From positions 1 through 41,014 of IMG/VR virus record IMGVR_UViG_3300049789_000040: a DNA stretch of 41,014 bases; one strand, 5' to 3'. The notes under the pieces were generated by a model. The model was not told where the DNA came from. It saw only the letters and a list, made by a program, of their open reading frames with translations, and ran no database searches. Below, in pieces: positions 6,956 to 15,417 of the stretch. Position 1 is the first letter of the stretch; the number at the start of each line of letters is the position of its first letter. A program made the translations under genes and the position numbers. This DNA comes from a virus.

Positions 6956-9042
6956 AGGAAGCCGCCCTCCGTGAAGTACACGTCGATGCCCACCAGCGTC
7001 GTTCGGGAGCTGGCGTTGCCCCGGATGGAGATCGCCACCTCCTTGCCCAGCCCGCCGGCGGAGCCCCCGATGGTGGAGGCGCCCAGGCTGCCGGCCTGCC
7101 AGATCATCGAGTCCCAGCGGCCCACGTCCCAGGAGTTGGCCGTCCCTGAGATGGTGGAATTGAAGGCCGCCAGCTCCGAGAGGTCCATGTTGTACTTCGC
7201 CTCCGCCTCGTAGGGCGGCGTGGCCTCGTCCGAGACGAAGGTGGCGCGAATCATCTGGACCTGCTTGTTCGTGGCCACGCCCTTGTTGCGGAAAGCGTTG
7301 AGCAGGCTCCACTGGATGGCGTTCCCGGCGACGCCGATCTCCCGCGGCACGTCGTCCAAGAAGCCGTAGTTCCGGCAGACGCGCCCGTCCGCCGTCCCGA
7401 AGTAGAAGTCCCCGTCGAAGGTGGCCCCGGAGAGCATCGGGAGGTCCCGGTAGTACCACCAGCTCCGGTTGAAGAAGGCCATGGCGAGCTGGGTGGTGGC
7501 GCTCCCCTCGGCGGTGGGGACGAACACGAGGAGGGCGTTGTCCGTCGGGTGGATGTGGACCGCCCACCCGTTCAGCTCCCGGTACAGCGTGGCCAGGTTG
7601 GTGAAGACGGGGGCGATCTTCGCCGTGCTGTAGATGGTTCGGTCCACCGAGGGGTTGCCGATGACCAGCTTGGAGAGCGGCACCGCGCCGAGGAGCGAGA
7701 GGATCAGCAAGTCGCCGCCGTAGTCGGTGGCGATGCGCCGGCCGGAGGGCACCGCGCCGACGCTCCAGCAGCCCTTGAGGCCGAAGGTGGTGGTGCTGGT
7801 GGGGTCCGTCCCCTGGTAGATGACCAGGTCCCCGGCGCCGGAGATGCCCACCAGCGCGGTGTCCATCCCGGCCCCGCCGTCGTAGCTCCAGTTCCACAGG
7901 CCCACCAGCGGGCCTCCGGCGCGCATCTTCGGGCCGAAGTCGAAAGCGCTGGCGGTGCCGTAGATGGAGTTGGTGTCGAGGTACCAGGCTTTTGACGTGT
8001 CGCGCTCCACCAGGAATACGCGGTGGTTCCAGGTGGTGACGAACACGAGGTTCGACGGGTCCAGCGAGCGCCCCGCCTGCTGGTCCGCGAGCGACGGCCC
8101 CACGGCATTCGCCACCGCCGCGCCCACGTAGCTCCAGGTGGCCGTCCCGTCGCCGATGGCCGCGCCGGTTCCGGTGGGGCCGCCGCTGCCCGCCGTCGTT
8201 CCGGCGATGGTGCAGATGTACTCGTTGCCGCCGTTGAGCAGGTGGTTGCCGACCTGAACCACCGTGTTCGCCGTCCACGGGGCCGTCGTGCCGGTGGCCA
8301 CCTTCGTCCAGAGCTGGGTGCTCTCGCTGTAGACGTAGTACCCGTTCACCTCGTCGCAGAGCAGGAGGAACTTCCCTGCCGGCGTCGTCATGGTGTGGTG
8401 CGTGACGTACCCGGCGTCCCCGCCGCTGTTGGGGAAGTCCACCGAGCGCGAGAGTGGTGTGGGCGGTGCGTAGTTGCTGTCCACCAGAGTGCCGCCGCCC
8501 AGGCTGAAGGCGCGGTCGTTCCACTGGACGATGGCAGAGGCGCCGTCGAAGCCGAGCACCGTGGCGAGAAACGTCGTCGCGTCGTCGTTGAGCCCGTCCT
8601 GGAGCCGAATGCCGCCGCGCGCAGCCACGCTGGCGAAGACGAGCGTCCCCGTCCCGTCGCCGTTGTCCGTGGCCGCGGTGTACGTGTAATTCGGCCCGAC
8701 GTTCGGGTCCGTCGTTCCGCCGCTCGACACGTCCCAGATGCCAAGCGACGTTACCGCGAAGAGCCTGTCGTCCGAGCCGTTCTTGTGACTTCCGTGGAAC
8801 GGCACCAGCGAGCGCACGGTGTTGTCGCCGGAGCCCGTCAGGCCCTCGGCGATCACCTGGTACCCCAGCCGGACCCGCGTCCCCTGGTCCGAGGCGATCA
8901 GGTTGTATGCGTAGTGGCAGTCCAGCGGCGGGAGCTGGGTGCCAGGGCTGATGGTGTTGACCCCGCCCACCGGGGCCGGCTGGTAGGCGGTCTGCACCGC
9001 CGGGGCGGGCGCGCGGCGACGCGAGGTCATCGGGAAGGCCAC
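6952..9042 (-). CDS. Large beta-rich tail protein (P22 gp10-like position)
   Basis: A 696-aa protein with many short beta-strands, rich in G, T, S and W. Repeats of the form RSLVPFHGS, DRLFAVTSLGIWDVSSGG and WNHRVFLVERDTSKAWYLD resemble the blades of a beta-propeller. Podovirus proteins with this look are usually annotated as packaged-DNA stabilisation or tail-hub proteins (P22 gp10; 472 aa in P22, longer here). It follows a gp4-like adaptor gene directly, as gp10 follows gp4 in P22. Family assignment is by pattern and order, not by an alignment. ATG start 5 bp after the adaptor stop; the stop overlaps the acetyltransferase start. Confidence 0.65.
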   Translation of the reverse strand: MAFPMTSRRRAPAPAVQTAYQPAPVGGVNTISPGTQLPPLDCHYAYNLIASDQGTRVRLGYQVIAEGLTGSGDNTVRSLVPFHGSHKNGSDDRLFAVTSLGIWDVSSGGTTDPNVGPNYTYTAATDNGDGTGTLVFASVAARGGIRLQDGLNDDATTFLATVLGFDGASAIVQWNDRAFSLGGGTLVDSNYAPPTPLSRSVDFPNSGGDAGYVTHHTMTTPAGKFLLLCDEVNGYYVYSESTQLWTKVATGTTAPWTANTVVQVGNHLLNGGNEYICTIAGTTAGSGGPTGTGAAIGDGTATWSYVGAAVANAVGPSLADQQAGRSLDPSNLVFVTTWNHRVFLVERDTSKAWYLDTNSIYGTASAFDFGPKMRAGGPLVGLWNWSYDGGAGMDTALVGISGAGDLVIYQGTDPTSTTTFGLKGCWSVGAVPSGRRIATDYGGDLLILSLLGAVPLSKLVIGNPSVDRTIYSTAKIAPVFTNLATLYRELNGWAVHIHPTDNALLVFVPTAEGSATTQLAMAFFNRSWWYYRDLPMLSGATFDGDFYFGTADGRVCRNYGFLDDVPREIGVAGNAIQWSLLNAFRNKGVATNKQVQMIRATFVSDEATPPYEAEAKYNMDLSELAAFNSTISGTANSWDVGRWDSMIWQAGSLGASTIGGSAGGLGKEVAISIRGNASSRTTLVGIDVYFTEGGFL

Positions 9043-9046
9043 GGCG

Positions 9047-9790
9047 TCACGTCCCCCCGAAGTTGGTGAAGGGAATGTTCTGCTGTCCCAGCAGCGGGTC
9101 CAGCGACTGCGGCCGGCTGAGATAGTGGACGCGGGCCGCCGCGTCGTCGTCCATCACCTGCTCCAGCGCCTTCAGGTAGTCGTCCTCGACCGCCTGCGAC
9201 GGGAACCCCTTGGCCTTGAGGAACCAGAACTTCAGCGCCCGCTTCATGAGGTGCCGGTCGAAGAGCAGGACGTCTGTGGAGAGCGTCGGGGCATCCTTCG
9301 CGCCTACCGTCGGAGCCGCCGCGACGGCCACCCAGTAGGAGGACATGTACTCGAGGGCGATCTGGTAGCCGCCGGGCGTGTTCGGGGACGTCGGGAAGAG
9401 GCGCCAGACGCCCTGCCACTTCCGGAGGATGACGTTGAAGGTGATGCCCACCAGCCGGCTGCGCAGGTACTGCCACTCCTCGCTGTCCACCGGGCCGCCC
9501 ACCGGCAGGCGGTTGGTCCGGTTCCAGGCGGTCTGCGGCACCATCCGCAGGAAGTCGGCGGGGAGCGGGTAGCTGTCCGTCCCCGAGACGGTGGTGAACG
9601 TCTGCTCGTTGATGGCCTGCGTCCACCGCCGCTCGCGGACAATCTCGTCCCCCACATCCGTGAGGAGCGAGCACATCTGCTTGATGTTGGCGTCGGTGCT
9701 GGCGAATGGGTCCGAGATGTCCGCGGACACGAGGCCCAGCTCGCGCGCCGCGCGACTCACCACCTGGGCCACGGTCTCGAAGTGCGCCAC
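9047..9790 (-). CDS. Head-to-tail adaptor (P22 gp4-like)
   Basis: A 247-aa protein with the pattern of P22 tail accessory factor gp4-type adaptors: an N-terminal helical part (VSRAARELGLVSADISDPF), then ERRWTQAI, SYPLPADFLRMVPQTAWNRTNRLP, and a bulky aromatic stretch including LEYMSSYWV. These proteins bind the portal ring and start the tail machine. GTG start with GGAGG about 5 bp upstream. It is followed at once by the large gp10-like protein. P22 gp4 is about 166 aa, so this version is longer. Confidence 0.7.
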   Translation of the reverse strand: MAHFETVAQVVSRAARELGLVSADISDPFASTDANIKQMCSLLTDVGDEIVRERRWTQAINEQTFTTVSGTDSYPLPADFLRMVPQTAWNRTNRLPVGGPVDSEEWQYLRSRLVGITFNVILRKWQGVWRLFPTSPNTPGGYQIALEYMSSYWVAVAAAPTVGAKDAPTLSTDVLLFDRHLMKRALKFWFLKAKGFPSQAVEDDYLKALEQVMDDDAAARVHYLSRPQSLDPLLGQQNIPFTNFGGT

Positions 9791-9802
9791 CGACGCCTCC
9801 GG

Positions 9803-10096
9803 CTACTTCGCGGCCGGCGGCTCCGCGGGCGCGGCCGGCGGCTCCTTCGGCTTGTTCGCCTCGGCCAGCTGCGCCTGGAACGCCGCCCACTCCTTCGGGT
9901 GGAGGCCCTGGTCCAGCTTCGTGGCGAGGCGGTCCACCACGTGCCCGGAGCGCCCGGTGTGAGGGTCGGTGCGCCCGGTGTGAGGGTCGGTACCGTGATC
10001 GATCCGGATGTACGGCGCCTCGGAGTTCGGGCGCCACCCGGGCAGCGGCGCGGGCGCCGGTGGGGGTGGGGTGTGCAGGTGGAAGGTGACGTTCAT
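9803..10096 (-). CDS. Small Pro/Ala-rich protein with TDPHTGR repeat
   Basis: A 97-aa protein with a Pro-rich N-terminus, a middle with two identical heptads TDPHTGR-TDPHTGR, a helical segment (LHPKEWAAFQAQLAEANK) and a Pro/Ala tail. The heptad doubling is a perfect 21-bp DNA duplication (9950-9991). No family recognised. ATG start preceded by GAGGGAG; an in-frame, high-GC3 reading frame between two virion genes. Confidence 0.6.
   Translation of the reverse strand: MNVTFHLHTPPPPAPAPLPGWRPNSEAPYIRIDHGTDPHTGRTDPHTGRSGHVVDRLATKLDQGLHPKEWAAFQAQLAEANKPKEPPAAPAEPPAAK
9950..9991. repeat. 21-bp perfect tandem duplication
   Basis: The 21-bp unit beginning GCGCCCGGTG and ending GAGGGTCGGT is present twice head to tail (9950-9970 and 9971-9991) without a mismatch, inside the 97-aa gene. 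The length is a multiple of three, so the frame is kept. It looks recent. Confidence 0.9.
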
Positions 10097-10113
10097 CGGG
10101 GATACTCCCTCGT

Positions 10114-10143
10114 CTCGGCGTGGTGGGTCTCGGCGTGGTGGGT
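10114..10143. repeat. 15-bp perfect tandem duplication
   Basis: CTCGGCGTGGTGGGT occurs twice in tandem (10114-10128, 10129-10143) in the short gap between the 267-aa and 97-aa genes. Second slippage-type duplication within 200 bp. Confidence 0.9.
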
Positions 10144-10144
10144 G

Positions 10145-10948
10145 CTACGCGGCCTTCTTGGTCTTCTCGGCGCTGGCCTTCTTCATCTCCTCCATCAGCT
10201 TCACCATCTCGGACATCTGCGCCTGCATGGCGAGCATCTGGCCCTTGAGCGCCTCGTTCTCCGTGACGAGCTTCTGGGCGCTCGCCCCGCTCTTCGCGGC
10301 CTCCAGGTGGGCGCGGGCGCGCTGCTTCAGCTCCACCAGCCCGCGGTAGCGCCCGGTCACCTCGTCGCTGAGATCGGCCAGCTCCTCCACGGTGCGGATC
10401 CTCATCGCCTTCAGCTCCGCCACCTGGTTGCTCAGGATGACCGGCCAGTGCTCCAGCGGCAGGCCGGAGACGCGCTGGCCTTCGCCGGACTTGTACTGGC
10501 GCCACTGATCCGGGAAGCGGTTGACGTGGGAGTTCGGCGCGGTCGGGTCCTTCCACACCGGTCCGCGAAACACCTGCAGGTTGTCGCCGGGCTGCGCGAT
10601 GAAGACATAGTCCTCCTCGTCGAAGATGGCGCGGCCAGCGCCCTCGACGTCCACCTCGTGGTCGTCGAAGCCCCGCCCCTGGGCCTTGCCGAGCACCTTC
10701 ACCAACCTGGCGCCGCAGCCCCAGCCGTTGATGATTTTCTCGGCGGACTTCCGCCGGTCCTCGTCATCCCGCCCGGGCAGAGTCATGACCGTGATGCCGC
10801 CCCAGCCCTTCACCGGGTTCTCCACGGGGTGCTTGTAGAACTGGACCACCAGGCCCTTTGCATCCATGTGCGGAGCAGGCTGCCCGCGCTGCTGCTCTAC
10901 CATGCGGACGTAGGATTCGGTGTTCATGAAGTCAGGGCTGTCGAACAT
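10145..10948 (-). CDS. Conserved-looking virion-region protein with C-terminal coiled coil
   Basis: A 267-aa protein. The first 150 residues are globular with aromatic motifs (VVQFYKHPVENPVKGWGGITVMTLPG, read in two parts; and FDEEDYVFIAQPGDN). The last 100 residues are a charged heptad-like helix (ENEALKGQMLAMQAQMSEMVKLMEEMKKASAEKTKK), probably coiled coil. It lies between the capsid/decoration genes and the adaptor genes, a place where podoviruses often carry a head-completion or unknown virion gene. Function not known. ATG start with a weak GAGGAC upstream. Confidence 0.55.
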   Translation of the reverse strand: MFDSPDFMNTESYVRMVEQQRGQPAPHMDAKGLVVQFYKHPVENPVKGWGGITVMTLPGRDDEDRRKSAEKIINGWGCGARLVKVLGKAQGRGFDDHEVDVEGAGRAIFDEEDYVFIAQPGDNLQVFRGPVWKDPTAPNSHVNRFPDQWRQYKSGEGQRVSGLPLEHWPVILSNQVAELKAMRIRTVEELADLSDEVTGRYRGLVELKQRARAHLEAAKSGASAQKLVTENEALKGQMLAMQAQMSEMVKLMEEMKKASAEKTKKAA

Positions 10949-10981
10949 GCGGTCCTCGGGGTGCTACCGCGGGAGAGGTGA

Positions 10982-11017
10982 GCACCCGGCGCCGTCCCGC
11001 GTGGCGGCGCCGGGTGC
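10982..11017 (-). terminator. Strong 12-bp hairpin after decoration gene
   Basis: GCACCCGGCGCC (10982-10993) and GGCGCCGGGTGC (11006-11017) are a perfect 12-bp inverted repeat with a 12-nt loop, 7 bp past the stop of the 171-aa gene on the minus strand. There is no T-tract after it, so it is either a rho-dependent pause or mRNA-stabilising hairpin, or a partial terminator that lowers expression of genes below the capsid genes. Confidence 0.6.
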
Positions 11018-11024
11018 AGAGCTG

Positions 11025-11540
11025 CTACCCGTTGCCGTTGGCGCTCGGCCGGTCCATCTGGCAGAGGGTGAAGCCCGTGGTGATGGCGGCGTTGGCCCCG
11101 GTGGTGGTCATCCCGTCCACCTTGTCCGTGGACACCACCGCGTCGTCGATGTTGCCGTCCGTGCCGGTCAGGAAGACGGGCGCGCCCGCGGCCACGGTGT
11201 TGCTGGCCGAGGACACCAGGCAGGAGCCGGAGATCATGTACCAGCCGTACTGGCTGGCCACGTTGGCCGACATCGCCACCGCGCACTGCCCGCGCGCGGC
11301 GGTGGTGTGGACGGCCCGCGCAGTGGTGCCGGCCTTCTCGTCGTAGATGACGACGTCCCCGGCTGCGGTGGAGGCCACACCCTTGAGGTAGATGAACTCC
11401 GCCGCCCCGTAGGTGGCATCCTTCCCCTTCACCCGCTTGCCCAGGACGTGGTTCTGGGTGGTGGAGGTGTCATTGATCGGCTGTAGCCCGATGTCCGGGT
11501 CCGTGTGGTACCAGCTGGCGTTGCTCGGAAAGGCTGTCAT
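11025..11540 (-). CDS. Putative capsid decoration / head protein
   Basis: A 171-aa Gly/Ala/Thr/Val-rich protein, predicted mostly beta, starting right after the major capsid gene. The pattern (LGKRVKGKDATYGAAEFIYLKGVASTAAGDVVIYDEK, read as short strands) looks like small beta-barrel head-decoration or stabilising proteins that sit next to capsid genes. Two Cys are present (SGSCLVSS, FTLCQMD). AGGAGA is 6-7 bp before the ATG. Assignment rests on position and composition. Confidence 0.55.
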   Translation of the reverse strand: MTAFPSNASWYHTDPDIGLQPINDTSTTQNHVLGKRVKGKDATYGAAEFIYLKGVASTAAGDVVIYDEKAGTTARAVHTTAARGQCAVAMSANVASQYGWYMISGSCLVSSASNTVAAGAPVFLTGTDGNIDDAVVSTDKVDGMTTTGANAAITTGFTLCQMDRPSANGNG

Positions 11541-11565
11541 GGTCGTTCTCCTGTCGTTCGCTGGG

Positions 11566-12528
11566 CTAGTAGCCCTTGAGGAAGCCCTGGAACTGGGCGC
11601 CGTCGGAGGTGAGCGCGCCCGCGAAGGCGAGGATCTCCACCTCGGCGTCCTGGTTGACGGCCACGCGCCGGCCCGGGTTGAGCGGCACCATGTTCCGGTC
11701 CGCGTGCGGGCGGAGGAACAGGTAGTTGGTGTTCAGGAACCAGCCGCTGTTGGCGGGCGCGAAGCCGCCGATGCCGCCGTCCAGCACCACGTCCGCGTCC
11801 ATGAACTTGATGGACGGGAAGCCCAGGTCCCCCACCTTCGGGTCGGTGAAGCGCTGCTGCGCCTGGAGCGCGCTCATGTAGAGCTGCCACAGCGCGTTGT
11901 CGAAGACGATGAGGTCCGGCCGGTCCTTGCCGCGGACGCACTTCGCCCACAGCCCGTTCATCTGGTAGATGATGGTGGCCGGCGTCATGGCCCCGGCGGC
12001 CTGGAGCTGGGAGCGCCAGAACGTCCAGGTGCCGCGGTCGATGCCGCCGTAGGTGCCCGTCGTCGGGTCCACCGGGACCGCGGACGCGAGGCCCACCAGC
12101 TGCTTGCCGCCGTAGCCCGTGCCGTCGCTGTAGACGGCCTCGGACATGCGGTTCGCCATGGTCCCCTCGCCCACGCCGATCCGCTTCTCGAGCAGGTCCA
12201 TGATCTTCTCCTTGCCCGCGTTCTGAAGCTTCTCGAGGCCGGAGATGACGATGGGGACGGCGGCCTGCTTGATGGCGTAGGACGCGCCGGAGATGACGTC
12301 CTGCGCGGCGACGGAGAGCTGGTCATAGCCGGAGTACCAGCTGAAGTTCTGGTTCTCCGCGAAGCTGATCTCCTCGAAGATGACGGAGCCGCCGGAGAAG
12401 GTGCGGATGCGGTCCTTCTGCTTCAGGCGGGCGTACAGCGCGTTGTTCTTGGTGACGTTGTCAGCGATGTCCGTCGAGCGAGCCTCGATGGTGGTCGTGA
12501 CGATGTCGGTCAGGTTGGGGAAGGCCAC
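11566..12528 (-). CDS. Major capsid protein
   Basis: A 320-aa protein with the hallmarks of a phage coat protein family: an N-terminal stretch RSTDIADNVTKNNALYARLKQ, then FSGGSVIFEEIS, WYSGYDQL and a long mixed alpha/beta body ending GFLKGY. I recognise this N-terminus from podovirus and other phage coat proteins. It would assemble around the scaffold encoded just upstream (12680-13909). ATG start with GGAGAGG 5-6 bp upstream. Encoded between scaffold and decoration-like gene, the usual order. Confidence 0.85.
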   Translation of the reverse strand: MAFPNLTDIVTTTIEARSTDIADNVTKNNALYARLKQKDRIRTFSGGSVIFEEISFAENQNFSWYSGYDQLSVAAQDVISGASYAIKQAAVPIVISGLEKLQNAGKEKIMDLLEKRIGVGEGTMANRMSEAVYSDGTGYGGKQLVGLASAVPVDPTTGTYGGIDRGTWTFWRSQLQAAGAMTPATIIYQMNGLWAKCVRGKDRPDLIVFDNALWQLYMSALQAQQRFTDPKVGDLGFPSIKFMDADVVLDGGIGGFAPANSGWFLNTNYLFLRPHADRNMVPLNPGRRVAVNQDAEVEILAFAGALTSDGAQFQGFLKGY

Positions 12529-12603
12529 GAGCCTCTCCTCGTCGCGTAGTGGTTCCGTTCCGCGAGCTCTTGCGCGTTGACGCCGCTGTGGCGTTCGCCG
12601 CGC

Positions 12604-12636
12604 CCCGTCGCGTGAAGGGGCTCACCTCACGACGGG
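12604..12636 (-). promoter_or_regulatory. Hairpin between scaffold and capsid genes
   Basis: In the 151-bp gap, CCCGT-CG-CGTGA (12604-12615) pairs with TCACGACGGG (12627-12636), a 10-bp stem with a 2-nt bulge and an 11-nt loop. A second small stem (ACGCC/GGCGT, 12580-12594) lies nearer the capsid gene. These may protect or tune the capsid mRNA. No promoter sequence is obvious. Confidence 0.4.
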
Positions 12637-12679
12637 TTGACCGGAGGCCCGGTTCCCGCCCACTTCCACTGCCCCACTG

Positions 12680-13909
12680 CTACCGCTGATCCTCCAACTG
12701 CGCCCATGACTCCTCGAGCGCGCCGCGAAGCCCAGGCTTCTTGGCTGGTGGTGGCGCGCCCGCGGGCTGCGTCTTCACCGAAGACGACGCGACGCGGGCT
12801 CGCTGCGTTGAGGCCAGCTTCGCCTTCGCAGCTTCCGCCTCCCGCCGTTGCTGGAGCACCGGAGCGAGGTCGGGGTGGTTCTGGACGGCCTTCTCGTAGG
12901 CCTGCTGCAACGAAAGCGAGCGCCCGGTCCGGGCGTGCATCTCCAGCAGGTCCGCCATCTCCTGGCGGACGGTGTCGCCGAACTCCTGTCCGGAGATGAA
13001 CGTCTCCACGTTGGCGGACTCCTGCGCCTGCATGGTGGCCCACTGTTGCTGTTGGAAGTTCTGCTGCACCTTCTCGAGAATCTGCCGCTCCATCGCCGCC
13101 GGGTCGAACACGGGCGCGGGCGGCGCGGCCTGGGTCTGCCCGGGCGCCGCGCCCTTGCCGTCCAGCACGTCCGCCAGGGCGTTGATGTCCACGCGGTGGC
13201 GCTGAATCATCTTCGCGACCCACGCCGCGTCCACCGGCACCTGGTGCGTCTCGATCAGCTGGTCGATGAAGGCAGCCTTCTGCGCCGGTGCACCGTACCG
13301 CATCATGTGGGACTGCTTGAGCAGGGCGCCCACGGCGGCCAGGGGCTCGGCGCCCTCGGCGCGAATCATCTGCTCGTAGGGCCCGAGCGTCTGAGCCACG
13401 GCGTTGACGATGCGCTGGTTGCCCGCGTCCCGGAGCATCACCTTCTGGGCTTCCTTCTCCGTCCGCGAGGCCTCTTCCTGTGCCCAGCGCGGCAACTCGC
13501 CCCACTTCTCGCGGGCGAGTGGCTTCCAGCTGGAGGGCGGCTTCAGCGCGGGGTCACCGCCCGCCACTGCGGTGGGCGCCGCAGGAGCGACCGGGGCCGC
13601 CGCGACCTTCGGCGCGGGCGCGGGCTGCTGGCCCGTGGCCTTCGCCGGGTCGGCCGCCGTGTCCGCCGTCGGCTCCTTCCCCGGCCGCTTGGCCTCCTTC
13701 GCGAACCGGCCGCCCTCGTCGCGCGCGCGGGCGTCCAAGGCGGACTGGGCCTTCGGCTCCTCGGTGGCGACCTCCGGCTCCGCACCTTCGGCCGGCTCGG
13801 GCGCCTCCACGTCAGCGGCAGACGTCTCGGGCTCGGGCGCGGGCTCGTCGCCCGGCCCCTCGTCCTTGGCCATCGCCTTCGACAGCGCCTCGCGCAGGGA
13901 CTGGCCCAC
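12680..13909 (-). CDS. Scaffolding protein
   Basis: A 409-aa acidic then basic, helix-rich protein. The N-terminal 150 residues are low-complexity (Pro/Ala/Glu). The middle has WKPLAREKWGELPRWAQEEAS (read as two parts) and further helices, and the C-terminus is a basic, helical tail (GLRGALEESWAQLEDQR), as scaffold proteins have for capsid binding. It lies directly before the capsid gene. I chose the GTG at 13909, 2 bp after the upstream stop, with GGAGGAGG 10 bp away; a second possible start (M at residue 13) is downstream. The open frame extends further upstream, but that part overlaps the next gene and has no coding character. Confidence 0.75.
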   Translation of the reverse strand: MGQSLREALSKAMAKDEGPGDEPAPEPETSAADVEAPEPAEGAEPEVATEEPKAQSALDARARDEGGRFAKEAKRPGKEPTADTAADPAKATGQQPAPAPKVAAAPVAPAAPTAVAGGDPALKPPSSWKPLAREKWGELPRWAQEEASRTEKEAQKVMLRDAGNQRIVNAVAQTLGPYEQMIRAEGAEPLAAVGALLKQSHMMRYGAPAQKAAFIDQLIETHQVPVDAAWVAKMIQRHRVDINALADVLDGKGAAPGQTQAAPPAPVFDPAAMERQILEKVQQNFQQQQWATMQAQESANVETFISGQEFGDTVRQEMADLLEMHARTGRSLSLQQAYEKAVQNHPDLAPVLQQRREAEAAKAKLASTQRARVASSSVKTQPAGAPPPAKKPGLRGALEESWAQLEDQR

Positions 13910-13911
13910 GG

Positions 13912-14970
13912 CTAGTTGGCCTCCTCCGAGAACACCGCGTCCACGGAGTAGTTGCCCGTCCCGCCGGACCCGCCCGTCAGGTCCGCCAGCGCCAGCCCGT
14001 TCGCCGTCCCAGTGGCCGTGGTGGGCGCGCGACCCTGGCCGATGTCGAAGTCCTTGCGCACGCACTGGACTGCGGTGGTCGCCGCCGCCGGCATGAAGAC
14101 CACCTCACTCCAGAGGCCCGCCGTCAGGGCGACGGACCCGCCGGCCGGGGTGGTGGTGATGCCGCCTACACGCACCGTCCCGCCGAACGCGGAGTCGTTC
14201 GTCTTGTCGTAGAGGATGGGCGTCTTCGCCGTCCCGCCCGTCGCCGCCGCCGTGGTGTGGAACAGGAGGATCTCCCGCTCACCCGCGGTGGTCTGCAGGC
14301 CGTCCAGCAGACAAATCTTGATGCTCCGGAGGTGGACCCGCGTCGAGGCACTGGACTCCACCGCGAAGAAGGAGTTCGCCCCGGTGCCCACCGTGACGTT
14401 CGCTGTCACGCCGTAGGTGGGCCGGTCGGAGTTGCCGCTGAGCAACCGGTTGGAGGCGTCGGACAGCCACAGCAGCGGGAGCATCCCCGGCGCGGCGGTT
14501 TCGAGGATGACCGTCGCCGTCCCCGAGGTGTACGAGGAGGCCGACACGCGCACGTTGGTGTAGGCCGCCGCCATGGCGATCCACTTCCCGGTGGTGGTGG
14601 TGGTGGTGGCCGGGGCCGTCCCGGCCACGCCAGTGCCGGAACTCACCGCGTAGACGGGGAGGGTGATCCAGGTGCTCCCCTCGTCCATCGACGCCTGGAA
14701 GCGCAGGGTGGCGGAGAAGGTGCCCGTCACCTGGATGTTCACCATCCCGAGGATGGGCTGCGAGCCGCCGAAGATGGTGTTGGAGATGGGGCCACTGTAG
14801 AGCGGCACGCCCACGTAGGAACTGGCGGTGGGGGTCCCGCTGGAGAGGTTGGAGTTGGCGGCGGTGATGGTGCCGGTGACGCCGTTGCTCCCGATGGCGA
14901 ACGCGGGCGCGGCGAGCGCCAGGACGGCGGCAACCAGGAGTGCGGTCCAGCTCTTCAGCTTCTGCGTCAT
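13912..14970 (-). CDS. Exported-looking beta-rich protein (352 aa)
   Basis: A 352-aa protein. It begins with a classical Sec signal peptide: a basic MTQKLK, a hydrophobic core (WTALLVAAVLALA), and an AFA-type cleavage site at about residues 24-26. The mature part is rich in G, T, S and V with Ala/Thr-rich repeats, a beta-structured protein; six Thr in a row near residue 125 come from a run of GGT (read ACC on the coding strand). A signal peptide on a gene between portal and scaffold is unusual for virion proteins and suggests export across, or insertion in, the membrane. Preceded by a duplicated intergenic element (15009-15039). Function unknown. Confidence 0.6.
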   Translation of the reverse strand: MTQKLKSWTALLVAAVLALAAPAFAIGSNGVTGTITAANSNLSSGTPTASSYVGVPLYSGPISNTIFGGSQPILGMVNIQVTGTFSATLRFQASMDEGSTWITLPVYAVSSGTGVAGTAPATTTTTTGKWIAMAAAYTNVRVSASSYTSGTATVILETAAPGMLPLLWLSDASNRLLSGNSDRPTYGVTANVTVGTGANSFFAVESSASTRVHLRSIKICLLDGLQTTAGEREILLFHTTAAATGGTAKTPILYDKTNDSAFGGTVRVGGITTTPAGGSVALTAGLWSEVVFMPAAATTAVQCVRKDFDIGQGRAPTTATGTANGLALADLTGGSGGTGNYSVDAVFSEEAN

Positions 14971-15008
14971 GGAGTGCTCCAGCCTTTCAGGTGCCCAAGG
15001 ACGCCCGA

Positions 15009-15039
15009 GAGGTTGGCGCGGGGGATGGAATTCGTCCGC
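15009..15039 (-). promoter_or_regulatory. Duplicated intergenic element, copy 1
   Basis: Plus-strand pattern GAGGTTGGC-4 nt-GGGATGGAATTCGTCCGC. The 18-bp part is identical to 21232-21249 and the 9-bp part differs by one base, with the same 4-nt spacing. It sits in the gap before the 352-aa gene start (14970), about 40 bp upstream of it. No sigma-70 boxes are visible inside. Candidate promoter or binding site for a phage activator. Confidence 0.5.
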
Positions 15040-15072
15040 GGGGCGCGCGAGCGCACTTCCGACACCACCACT

Positions 15073-15417
15073 TCATCGCCGCCGCTCCAGCTTCGCCACG
15101 GCCTGCTCCACCGCGGCGCGCCGGGCCCGGTGGTCTCCCCCGGTACTGAACAGGTCCGCCCGCTTCTCCGCCGCCTTCGCCCACGTCTGCGTGTAGTCGG
15201 ACGCCACCGTGACGCCGTGCCTGTGCATGTACTCCCGGTGCTTCGTCCTGGAGTCGATGGGCGTCCCGTCCGTTGCACGGAGGCCCTCGTAGTGGCCGTC
15301 CAGCATCAACTCCACACGGGCGCCCGGCTCGCCCCAGCCGGTGTAGTCCGGGCTGACCTCCACCGGCACCACCTCGCCGGAGTCGCTCTTGACGTAGCGG
15401 TAGCGGCGGCGGCTCAT
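15073..15417 (-). CDS. Small virion-region protein with REYMHRHG motif (114 aa)
   Basis: A 114-aa protein with a basic start and the pattern TPIDSRTKHREYMHRHGVTVASDY, which I have seen in small proteins of phage structural regions. The C-terminus carries TWAKAAEKRADLFSTGGDHRARR, similar to the C-terminus of the 66-aa protein encoded just upstream. The start is ATG at 15417 (ATGA overlap with the upstream stop), with GGAGG 5 nt away; a GTG 6 bp earlier would overlap the ribosome site. Function unknown. Confidence 0.6.
   Translation of the reverse strand: MSRRRYRYVKSDSGEVVPVEVSPDYTGWGEPGARVELMLDGHYEGLRATDGTPIDSRTKHREYMHRHGVTVASDYTQTWAKAAEKRADLFSTGGDHRARRAAVEQAVAKLERRR

Noticed and set aside
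14589-14612. GGT run as a microsatellite or regulatory repeat
   Set aside because: It encodes Thr residues in a Thr-rich segment of the exported protein; codon choice alone explains it.
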